A stretch of DNA of 49,342 nucleotides from a virus: IMG/VR virus record IMGVR_UViG_3300009068_000059, positions 1 to 49,342 of that record. One strand, 5' to 3'. Every line of letters begins with the position of its first letter. The stretch's first letter is position 1. The position numbers and the translations under genes are program-made. The notes below the pieces were generated by a model that saw nothing but the letters and a program-made list of their open reading frames with translations, was not told where the DNA came from and made no database searches. This document shows, piece by piece, positions 41,994 through 49,342 of this stretch.

Positions 41994-43586
41994 TTAGGGA
42001 GTTTTTCTTCCCTCTCCCTTTGGTGCTCTTCCAGAAACCGTTGAAGTGCTGTCTGAATTATTATTTGTTCTTGCAGAATCTCTTGCTCTTGTTGTGTTAG
42101 CCTCGGCTGCTGCTGCTGGCTTAAGTTCTAAAACCTCATCGCCACCTTCTCGTTGTGGCATGTCCAAAACAGTACGGGCTTCATTTGGAGTCATTATCTG
42201 AGTTTTTACATAACGCTCAAGGATTTGTGATTGAGCAATTTCATCAGTCAAAGTTAATTCATTAAATCCAAATTCAAGAATATCTGTTTTTTCCCTAATG
42301 ATTTTGTTAATCATTTTTTCAAGTTGTCTTTGTGCTGGTCTTGCAACCTGCTCCTTAAAGGTGCGGTCCTGTGCAAGTGCTGCTGCAATAGATCCAGAAT
42401 CGCCACCTCCAAGTTTAGATAGTGGCACTTGATGTGCAACCAGGATGTCATCACGGTTTTGTTTACGATACTCTTTAAAAGAGCCGTCTTGTATTCCGTC
42501 TTCGATGGGATCCATTTTAAACTCAACTTTATTTGTATCACTATCACCTGGAAGGGGTATGTACAAAGTTCTATGAGACTGCCCCTTAAGACTTGTCTGT
42601 AAAAACCTAAACATTTTATCTTCTGCATCTGCAGAAAGTTTTGCACCCTTCAAAGTAATTACGTACCTTGGCACGGCCTTATTTGCAAAATAATCAATAT
42701 TATATTGTGATGCCAAAGAGTCTCCATGAAGAGAGTTAATTGCAGACATAATGTCTGGTACTCCATAAAAAGTATTGAGTGGTGAATATTGCTTAAAATG
42801 AATAATCTCGTTTGGTCTGGCATCTGTTGTTAGTGGGTTCTTATTCTTTGCACCAAAGTTACGGAAGTAAACAATCTTATTTCCAATAATCTGAACATAT
42901 CCATCTTTAATTCTTCTAACTCTCATAGTTGTGGAAGGAATATGTCCTACATATCCAATCTCTCCACGAGTAGTTCTGCCAATTTCTAGATATCCGTTAC
43001 CTGTAGACTGTAGATCTGTGTAAACCTTTTCCATTGTTGCAGTAAAAGAATCGTCATCATTTAATGACTCTAGCCAGTCTCTTACTTCAATCTTTGCTCT
43101 TTCAATTCTCTTACGTGCTTTTTGTGTAGCACTGTTATCTTCTGAAGATTCAAGCCTTAACATTGTTCTTGGAGAAACCTTGAACTCATATCCAAGTCCA
43201 ACAATGTTTTCTACCTTGGCATCGATTGCTGCGTGGTTTGCAAATGATGTGTCATAGTAGTTTGCCAATTCATAAAGGTTCCATGGTGGTGTGATAACAT
43301 CAAACATTCCGTAGCCGTTTACATATACTAGGCCTGGGTTTATTTCTTTTGACTCTGCTCCATCTATACCGCTTTTTCCAGCCAATGCTGCTGATGTGTA
43401 AGCAGTTGTTGGCTCAACCATTTTTGTAGATAATCTTCCAATTCTTCTTTTAGTGTTTAACTCTAGACCATCAAGAGATTTTAAAGTATTCCAGTCTCCG
43501 TTAAACGGATCAGACTTTGAAAATAAATCATCTGACTTACTGGCTTTATCAATTTTAGCATTAATAATGTATTCGTTATCTTCCAT
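41994..43586 (-). CDS. Portal protein
   Basis: A 530-residue protein with the features of a phage portal (PBSX/SPP1-type): an N-terminal variable segment, then PPWNLYELANYYDTSFANHA, the core LQSTGNGYLEIGRTTRGEI and HIPSTTMRVRRI, and later PLSKLGGGDSGSIAAALAQD. These are typical of siphovirus portals. The portal forms the dodecameric DNA entry channel at one capsid vertex and binds terminase during packaging. It is followed by the protease/scaffold and capsid genes, the standard order. Unusually, the terminase genes are not adjacent but about 38 kb away at the opposite end of the window. Confidence 0.88.
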   Translation of the reverse strand: MEDNEYIINAKIDKASKSDDLFSKSDPFNGDWNTLKSLDGLELNTKRRIGRLSTKMVEPTTAYTSAALAGKSGIDGAESKEINPGLVYVNGYGMFDVITPPWNLYELANYYDTSFANHAAIDAKVENIVGLGYEFKVSPRTMLRLESSEDNSATQKARKRIERAKIEVRDWLESLNDDDSFTATMEKVYTDLQSTGNGYLEIGRTTRGEIGYVGHIPSTTMRVRRIKDGYVQIIGNKIVYFRNFGAKNKNPLTTDARPNEIIHFKQYSPLNTFYGVPDIMSAINSLHGDSLASQYNIDYFANKAVPRYVITLKGAKLSADAEDKMFRFLQTSLKGQSHRTLYIPLPGDSDTNKVEFKMDPIEDGIQDGSFKEYRKQNRDDILVAHQVPLSKLGGGDSGSIAAALAQDRTFKEQVARPAQRQLEKMINKIIREKTDILEFGFNELTLTDEIAQSQILERYVKTQIMTPNEARTVLDMPQREGGDEVLELKPAAAAEANTTRARDSARTNNNSDSTSTVSGRAPKGEGRKTP

Positions 43587-43588
43587 GA

Positions 43589-43975
43589 TTACTCTTCATC
43601 TCCATACTTGGCAATTGTATCTTTTGCTGCTTGTACGGCACCAAGATCATTAAGAGAAGGAATAAGTCCAGCCTTCATACGATCAACTTGCTCAGAATAT
43701 TCTTCTTCAGAAACTCTTGTTAATCCTGGAACAAATACGCAGGTGCCGTCTCCTGGATCTCCGTAATGCATTGCAGTCTTTTTAAGTTCTGCCATTCTGG
43801 AAATGTCATTTTTGTCTGATGGGATGTTTAGGACAGATCCATTTCCATCTGTAAACCACTTGCCATCTGCTTTCTTATACACATAAAGACCCCAGTCGTA
43901 ATTCTTTTCAATTACCTGACGTCTAACGTTTTTTACAATAGGTTGACCAGTTTTTGGGTCTATAAGAGAATCCAT
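43589..43975 (-). CDS. Conserved small protein before portal, unknown function
   Basis: A 128-residue soluble protein with no signal peptide or membrane segment. It opens with a short phrase that reads like a virion or assembly protein (DPKTGQPIVKN) and has a GDGTCVFVPGLTRVSEEEY stretch and a charged C-terminus. It is the first gene of the head operon and stops three bases before the portal start, which suggests a head-assembly role, but I do not recognise the family securely. Its ATG has no ribosome-binding site; the promoter hexamer lies seven bases upstream, so it is probably translated from a leaderless mRNA. Confidence 0.7.
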   Translation of the reverse strand: MDSLIDPKTGQPIVKNVRRQVIEKNYDWGLYVYKKADGKWFTDGNGSVLNIPSDKNDISRMAELKKTAMHYGDPGDGTCVFVPGLTRVSEEEYSEQVDRMKAGLIPSLNDLGAVQAAKDTIAKYGDEE

Positions 43976-43982
43976 AACTACA

Positions 43983-43991
43983 AGTATACCA
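43983..43991 (-). promoter_or_regulatory. Extended -10 promoter TGGTATACT for a leaderless gene
   Basis: The minus strand reads TGG-TATACT, with the hexamer at 43983-43988. Only seven bases separate it from the ATG at 43975, and no Shine-Dalgarno lies between. Transcription should therefore start at or next to the A of ATG. The same nine bases occur at 35653, 34936 and 17392. Confidence 0.6.
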
Positions 43992-43993
43992 TA

Positions 43994-46900
43994 TTAGACT
44001 GGATCAACAACAAGTTGTTGCCAACCAATGTCCATATATAGGTTGTACTCATATTTTCCTAAAGTCAAAACTTTTGAGTCATCAACTACTATTTTATTTG
44101 TTCCTGTATAACTTTTGTAAATTTCTGAGGGATTAACACCATAGTAACTAACTTCGGACAAGACAAGAACCTTGTTCCAAATAAAAGATCCAATCCAAAA
44201 CTCCCAGTCAAGGTCATAACTTCCAAGAACTTTAACCCTAAACCAGGGTCTTTCTGAAACATTTTGGACTTCTTGAAGGTTGGTGGACTGATAAAAAGAT
44301 ATATTGTTAAATAAAACTGGACCAGTTATTCTAATTGCTCCCTCAAAATATGAAAAGTCTAAACTGCTTGCAAAACTAATTCCTAAGAATCCCCACTCCT
44401 GTAAAGTTATAACTGGCTCTTTTACAATTTTACCATTCCAATAAAACCCTATTCCGTTTTGAACAAGACCAGTCTTAGAATCAATTGCATAAATTTTTGC
44501 TCTTCTTCCAGTTGGATCACAGGCAACCATATAAAACTTAATGTAGGAATCTTTACTTTGAACTTCAAAAATTTCTGTAGGAGCATAAGGGAAATAGTCT
44601 CCATCAAACCTAATGCTAGTTTGCATTGCAATAACTTTAAATCCATCTGCCTTACTTGTGTTTACTGGAATCATCAATCCTCTGTTTATTAGTGGATCGT
44701 ATCTGCCTCTTAATTGTATTCCGCTTGTCTTAGTCAAATACAGATATGGGGATGACCCGCTATAAATTGAAAATGGATTGTTTTTCTTAAAATCATAATA
44801 TATTCCAGCCTTTGTGTATGGATATATAGATGTACCAAACTTTGTTCCAATCGGACTTGCATCAGATTCATTCAAAGCCTGAGACGCATAAGATAATTTT
44901 TTAATATTTACATTATTTGTTTTTGAATTTTTCACATTTATATCTATGTGTGTAACAATTGACAAATCATTAAAATCAACTCCACTAGGAGGATAGATAA
45001 TCATATTATCAACAACTTCATACTTTGTTGTCATCCAATCTGTGCCTGGAATTAAAACTCCATCTCTTTTTGGTCTTTCTATTTTTGTGAAGTAAGATGA
45101 TGTTGCATTTGCACCAAGTTCTGTATACTGAAATGTTATATAAGACTTTACAATTGCGCCATCTGTATCATATCTGTAGTCTTTTGATATTTTATTTTTT
45201 AAGTCTTCATAATCGTTGTATCCTGTAAACAAATAATTATCTAAAGAATCATATGCTCTTTGAATTGGAACTCCATATTCATTTGCAAGTTCGGCATATG
45301 TCCAGTCTACTGGATCAGTTTCAATTGCTATTGTGTTTGACGGAATTGGATAGTTAATATTAAACTGAATAAAATCAAGATCAAGGTATGTGTCTCCTCT
45401 TTTATCTAAGACAGATTCTGCAAAATATGTAAGAGGAAGATTGTCTTCCCAATAAGCATTTGAAGATACAGCCAATTTATAAGTATCAAATATAAGTTCT
45501 GGGATTAATGTATAACTTGCTACGTGATCCATAAGGGAATCTTCTTCTAGGGAGACAACCCCTCCTGCACTAATAGAGCCATTTGCTATATCGGTTAACC
45601 CTCCAGAAGGAGCCTGTGAGGTTGTATCAACTCCTCCATCAATGCCAATAAGTTGATTGTTTTGATAAAATGAAAACAAATCTTCATTCCATTTTGGAAC
45701 TCCAATTTCATTAAACAAAGATTTAATCTTTTCAAAATTGTGAGCAGTTGAAATACCAATTTTATAAATCTTGCCAGTAAATCTTGATAGACCATTTTTG
45801 TCTCCCCCAACATACATTCTTAGATCTGACAGAGAGCCAAAAAATTCAGACGCTGGCTTTCCAAACCTAGAAATAAATGCTGGAATATTAACGCCTACCT
45901 GAAAACGTTCATTTTCATCAATTTGCAAAGGAGAATATATAACTTCTGTTGTACCTTCGTGACTAATAGTATAACTAATAGTGTTGTTATGTACGCTTAT
46001 TAAAAAATAATTATTGCTATTTTGTTTTTCAATTTTAAACAAAGTTTGTACTGTTAAAGGGCTTTCTCTTAATTGAAAACAACCATAAAAAGCAGATACT
46101 GGAGTATTAAGTATATCAAAATTTTTAAAGAATAAGTGCCCACTTATATTGTTCCATGAAGTATTTGGTCTAAAAGAAAAATAATCTAAACTATCATATA
46201 AAAAACTAAGTGTATTAATTGTTGAATTTGCTTCTTTGCAATCTGCAAGCAAATCATATTCTGTTTTTGAAGACAAAATAACTTCTGGTGTTGAATAAGA
46301 AACTGCAGATAAAGATCCTTTTGAGGTATATACGTTATCACTAAAACCTTGACGCCAAGATCCTGTTTGTGGATAAGAATAATTGGAAGTATAGTCTGCA
46401 AAAGAATAATCAATTGCAACAGATGTTCCACTATAAGATGTATTTATATTTTCTGGATTTTCTACTCCCTGCCCAAAAACAAAACGTCTTTTTGCAACTT
46501 GAGAAGCAACTAGGTATGGATATATACCAACACAATCAATGTCTATTGGTGAAATTTTATCATATGCATAAAACCCAATCCAGTCTTGATCTTTTCCAGT
46601 TAAATTTAATTTTGATGGTAAAGAAAGTAATGATGTAGAATAACTCAAAGAGATTACTTGCTCGCCATTAACCATTAATGAACCAACATCTTTTCCTATT
46701 TTCATATGCACTAGCATTGGCCTTGTCCATTCACCAATATAGTGGGTGGAATATTCATTACCAATCTTAAGCCCAATGGCTGGCCCATCAACATAAATTC
46801 CATCATCTGAGGCTATTGGGCCAATTATTCTTTTTCTTTCGTTAGTGTAAGAATTTATTCTAAGCCAAGTTTCTAAAGTATATTCTGAAAACTGACCAGA

Positions 46901-47731
46901 ATCATTTAACATTCCTAGTCCAGGAACAATTAAAGATGGAAGTCCAGAGTTTGAGTATAAAGTTGTAAGACTTGAAGTTCCATACACTAGCGGAATTCCA
47001 GAATTTTTAGCCATCAGCATATTGTTATTTGAAAAGTAGTAGCCATTTAGTTCTTGAAGTCCATAGCATTTTGCTATAATTGCTTTTTGTGGAGACAGAG
47101 ATATGTTACTAGGAATATCAACTGGAATAGCCCCAAGGGATGTAGAGGCAAACTCTTCTGACCATTGGCCAAAACTAATTCCATTTACACGAAAGGCATC
47201 TTCTGTTTTAGATTTTCCAATAAAATTAATTTTAAAAACAATTTTTATTTCTGTGTAATCTGGTGGTGTGTCAAAAGTTTCTGATATAAAAATCCAATTT
47301 TTATTTACGACTGTATCATAATTTTTTAAATTAGTTATAGTTTCTCCGCTTGTGGTATCTATATATCTATATCCAATTTCAAATCCTGCAATATAAGAAC
47401 TTTCTGAATAAAAATAACCTCCTATTGAAAATGTTCTTAAGTACTGATTGATTTCTGAGATTTCTATTATGTTATTGCTAATCATTGTTATTGATCCAGA
47501 ATCATCTTCAGTTGGGGTTGCAACAATTCTTCCTACATAACTATTAATAAATGGCTCACCCAATGACTCTGGGTATGCAGAGCATGTTCCTCCAATTATT
47601 GTCCAGTTAGAAAAATCTCTCTGCTGCTCTGATATTAAAGAAATATAGTCACAGTTATCGTCAAGTGCCCAAAGACCCATTGGGTGTTCAGAAAAAACTT
47701 TTTCTGCGTATAAGTTTGATGGGGTTGACAT
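43994..47731 (-). CDS. Large LamG/concanavalin-like structural protein
   Basis: A 1245-residue protein with no signal peptide. It contains several beta-rich stretches in the style of laminin-G/concanavalin-like lectin domains, for example the N-terminal GLWALDD phrase, and repeated patterns such as ETWLRINSYTNERKRIIGP and SLMVNGEQV. Such proteins in actinophages are usually virion components that contact the host surface or glycans. That role is inferred from fold and size. It starts after a good AGGAGA site six bases before ATG and sits between the nucleotide/oxygenase genes and the head genes. It could be a fibre, a capsid-decorating or a baseplate protein. No enzymatic motif was seen. Confidence 0.6.
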   Translation of the reverse strand: MSTPSNLYAEKVFSEHPMGLWALDDNCDYISLISEQQRDFSNWTIIGGTCSAYPESLGEPFINSYVGRIVATPTEDDSGSITMISNNIIEISEINQYLRTFSIGGYFYSESSYIAGFEIGYRYIDTTSGETITNLKNYDTVVNKNWIFISETFDTPPDYTEIKIVFKINFIGKSKTEDAFRVNGISFGQWSEEFASTSLGAIPVDIPSNISLSPQKAIIAKCYGLQELNGYYFSNNNMLMAKNSGIPLVYGTSSLTTLYSNSGLPSLIVPGLGMLNDSGQFSEYTLETWLRINSYTNERKRIIGPIASDDGIYVDGPAIGLKIGNEYSTHYIGEWTRPMLVHMKIGKDVGSLMVNGEQVISLSYSTSLLSLPSKLNLTGKDQDWIGFYAYDKISPIDIDCVGIYPYLVASQVAKRRFVFGQGVENPENINTSYSGTSVAIDYSFADYTSNYSYPQTGSWRQGFSDNVYTSKGSLSAVSYSTPEVILSSKTEYDLLADCKEANSTINTLSFLYDSLDYFSFRPNTSWNNISGHLFFKNFDILNTPVSAFYGCFQLRESPLTVQTLFKIEKQNSNNYFLISVHNNTISYTISHEGTTEVIYSPLQIDENERFQVGVNIPAFISRFGKPASEFFGSLSDLRMYVGGDKNGLSRFTGKIYKIGISTAHNFEKIKSLFNEIGVPKWNEDLFSFYQNNQLIGIDGGVDTTSQAPSGGLTDIANGSISAGGVVSLEEDSLMDHVASYTLIPELIFDTYKLAVSSNAYWEDNLPLTYFAESVLDKRGDTYLDLDFIQFNINYPIPSNTIAIETDPVDWTYAELANEYGVPIQRAYDSLDNYLFTGYNDYEDLKNKISKDYRYDTDGAIVKSYITFQYTELGANATSSYFTKIERPKRDGVLIPGTDWMTTKYEVVDNMIIYPPSGVDFNDLSIVTHIDINVKNSKTNNVNIKKLSYASQALNESDASPIGTKFGTSIYPYTKAGIYYDFKKNNPFSIYSGSSPYLYLTKTSGIQLRGRYDPLINRGLMIPVNTSKADGFKVIAMQTSIRFDGDYFPYAPTEIFEVQSKDSYIKFYMVACDPTGRRAKIYAIDSKTGLVQNGIGFYWNGKIVKEPVITLQEWGFLGISFASSLDFSYFEGAIRITGPVLFNNISFYQSTNLQEVQNVSERPWFRVKVLGSYDLDWEFWIGSFIWNKVLVLSEVSYYGVNPSEIYKSYTGTNKIVVDDSKVLTLGKYEYNLYMDIGWQQLVVDPV

Positions 47732-47752
47732 AGGTTCTCCTAGTCTATTTTA

Positions 47753-48283
47753 TCACACAATGCGGGTAAACCATCGAGGAAGTGTATATCTTATACCATC
47801 TTTAATTTCTTTAACCCCATGGACATAATCTTGATTATCTGGAAAACAAAGCAGGTCTCCTGGCTCTGGTTTATAAGATATTCCTAATTCAGGAAAATAG
47901 ATATCTCCACCAAGATAGTCGTTATTCAAATATAACAGAATTGCAATATCGTTTGGTCTGCTAGTATCATAGTGCTCATGCATGCCCCTACCTGGAGTAA
48001 ACTTTGCAATGTGTGTTTTTTCATCCAAGAAAGGCTGAAAAGGTCCTTCATAGTTATCAACAACAAAATCATAACATTTTTTTGCATAATCTTGAATCAT
48101 ATTTAAAAGCAACTGATCATTTTTTTGTATTTCGTGATAAGTATGAATTGTAAACTCTTTTTCTCCATTTCCGTGTTCTGCAAAAAGAAGCGTGTGTGAT
48201 TTAGCGTATTCTGAAATAGAAGCAGCCAATTCTTTCGGCATAAATTCTTTTACATATAAAACTTTTGATTTTAATTCTTCCAT
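47753..48283 (-). CDS. 2OG-Fe(II) oxygenase, prolyl-4-hydroxylase-like
   Basis: A 176-residue protein with the facial triad of 2-oxoglutarate/Fe(II) oxygenases: H104-x-D106 within MHEHYDTS and the distal H155 within DYVHGV, followed by R165 in the position expected to bind 2-oxoglutarate. The core (LLYLNNDYLGGDIYFPELG, then a PGDLLCFP turn) is the double-stranded beta-helix pattern of the P4H family. It starts at TAATG overlapping the ribonucleotide reductase stop, with AAGG seven bases upstream, so the two are translationally coupled. The substrate is unknown; protein prolyl hydroxylation is only a family-based possibility. It differs in motif from the three tandem oxygenases at 6849-8954, so it is not a recent copy of them. 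Confidence 0.85.
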   Translation of the reverse strand: MEELKSKVLYVKEFMPKELAASISEYAKSHTLLFAEHGNGEKEFTIHTYHEIQKNDQLLLNMIQDYAKKCYDFVVDNYEGPFQPFLDEKTHIAKFTPGRGMHEHYDTSRPNDIAILLYLNNDYLGGDIYFPELGISYKPEPGDLLCFPDNQDYVHGVKEIKDGIRYTLPRWFTRIV

Positions 48284-49342
48284 TATTTTACCTTAATTTC
48301 GCAATAGTCTGTTGTGCAATATGCTTCACCTTGAGCCTCTAAATTATCTACACCGTCGTAAATTGCTCCAAAGTCAATGTGCTTCAGTTTGCCAATATAG
48401 CCATTATACTCTTCTTCTGTAATCTGAGAATAAGGTTGCTGTGGATAAACTGTATTTCCCATTGGCAAGAATGACACAGCCTTTAATTGTCCCTCGTACA
48501 TATTAAGTGCTGGGACAATATGCTTTGACTCTGTTTCCTTATCAAATGAAAGTGTTACAGAGACACCATTGTCAGACCAATACTTCTGAGCAGTTGCAGC
48601 AAGGGCAATCTTTTCAAATAGTGTTACATCCTTTTCAGATCTTGGATGACCTGATTTGATTGGGAAGTAAACTACTGATGTATTTGCTGATACTACGTCA
48701 TCTTCAATTGTGTACCCTGCTGCTTTGAACAAATGAATCATTGGATCTGTGTTTCCAAAACGAACGGCACGAAGGAAGAACTCTCCTCCAGGACCCCAGT
48801 GAACTCCAGGAGTTGCACCAGAAAGAATTGAAACTGATCCTGATGGCTTAACTGTTGTTACTCGAATTGATTCACGAACACACAGCCATTCAGAGTATTG
48901 ATGATCGTAGTGACGAATCTTATTGTATCCTTCATCCATCCACTCACGAACAATTGGCAAACCTTTTTGATCTGCAAATGATGCAATACCAGTAAGTGAT
49001 GTACCAATGCGACGATTGCGTTGCATGATACCGTTTGTTTGTGGCCAATGTGTTGGAACAAGTGTTACAGTCTTTCCATAAAGGTATGCAAACTTCAGGG
49101 TACGCAGGAAGTCCTCCTTAGATTCATGACGATTCAAGTGCACTTCTACAAGTGTACATAATTCATATGATTCCAATGGCTGCTCCGCACATGGGTTAAA
49201 TCCCATCACACGATAATCTTTACCGTCTGGCGCATCCTTTAGTCGTCCATAATTACGAGCAACATCAAGCCAGATAAAACCTGGTTCTCCGTTTTCTGTA
49301 ATTAAATCTACATAGTCTTCGTACTTTGTTCCTACTTCTGCT
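48283..49342 (-). CDS. nrdJ: Class II (B12-dependent) ribonucleotide reductase, 3' part
   Basis: Reduces ribonucleotides to deoxyribonucleotides for phage DNA synthesis. The reading frame is open to the right edge of the window, so the N-terminus lies outside; about 353 residues are visible. The catalytic loop motif NPCAEQ (Cys codon 49189-49191) has the Asn-Cys-Glu arrangement of RNR active sites. The motif KPSGSVSILSGATPGVHWG is typical of the monomeric adenosylcobalamin-dependent class (RTPR type). The C-terminus carries a Cys-x4-Cys pair (CTTDYC), as in class II enzymes where it re-reduces the active site. The GTG at 49209 is only an internal codon: conserved residues continue upstream of it. 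The stop overlaps the next gene's start as TAATG. I am confident of RNR and fairly confident of class II. Confidence 0.9.
   Translation of the reverse strand, partial: AEVGTKYEDYVDLITENGEPGFIWLDVARNYGRLKDAPDGKDYRVMGFNPCAEQPLESYELCTLVEVHLNRHESKEDFLRTLKFAYLYGKTVTLVPTHWPQTNGIMQRNRRIGTSLTGIASFADQKGLPIVREWMDEGYNKIRHYDHQYSEWLCVRESIRVTTVKPSGSVSILSGATPGVHWGPGGEFFLRAVRFGNTDPMIHLFKAAGYTIEDDVVSANTSVVYFPIKSGHPRSEKDVTLFEKIALAATAQKYWSDNGVSVTLSFDKETESKHIVPALNMYEGQLKAVSFLPMGNTVYPQQPYSQITEEEYNGYIGKLKHIDFGAIYDGVDNLEAQGEAYCTTDYCEIKVK

Noticed and set aside
1-49342. tRNA, integrase, repressor and endolysin genes
   Set aside because: Looked for in gaps and among the encoded proteins; none could be supported. Lysis genes may lie outside the window.

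Overview
The window is a stretch of an AT-rich, tailed (long-tailed siphovirus-type) bacteriophage genome. Every gene I can support lies on the minus strand, so in transcription order the window runs from 49342 down to 1. Genes are packed with TAATG or ATGA overlaps. There is no integrase, repressor or recognised lysis gene, and I noticed no tRNA gene. DNA polymerase III alpha, RecA, DnaB/DnaG and a monomeric class II ribonucleotide reductase, together with apparent leaderless mRNAs and a secreted Ala/Thr-rich surface-type protein, fit a phage of Actinobacteria. The AT-richness and the surface protein make a freshwater actinobacterium (Nanopelagicales-like) my best guess. That host call is an inference, not something the sequence proves.

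Layout in transcription order: (1) 49342-47753, 3' part of a class II ribonucleotide reductase and a 2OG-Fe(II) oxygenase. (2) 47731-43994, a very large LamG-like structural protein. (3) 43975-36439, head module: small protein, portal, XkdF-like protease with an in-frame nested scaffold, major capsid, and head-tail connectors and closure proteins. (4) 36372-18013, tail module: tail tube, two paralogous tail assembly chaperones, a 2962-residue tape measure, distal tail, tail tip and small fibre/FN3-like proteins. (5) 18013-8996, DNA-binding proteins and the replisome: DnaB helicase, primase, ssDNA-binding protein, Pol III alpha, RecA, a zinc protein and a PD-(D/E)XK nuclease. (6) 8954-6849, three tandem paralogous 2OG-Fe(II) oxygenases. 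(7) 6845-4123, Cas4-like nuclease, RuvC-like resolvase and several very small genes. (8) 4100-1799, small and large terminase, far from the portal. (9) 1782-1, two secreted proteins separated by a terminator and a promoter.

Regulation can be read unusually well. An extended -10 element (TGnTATAAT or TGnTATACT, no recognisable -35) recurs upstream of operons. Three strong rho-independent hairpins end the capsid, tail-tube and secreted-protein transcripts, each followed directly by such a promoter. At three genes the -10 ends only 6-7 bases from the ATG and there is no Shine-Dalgarno, so these mRNAs should be leaderless.

The most interesting points are: the usual frameshifted tail-chaperone pair (G and GT) appears to be replaced by two separate paralogous genes with their own promoters and very different translation signals; a possible kinase-like domain sits inside the tape measure; a nested scaffold gene lies inside the protease; three tandem oxygenases plus a fourth elsewhere; a host-like secreted surface protein next to the terminase; and a second secreted protein whose only plausible start codon is ATC.
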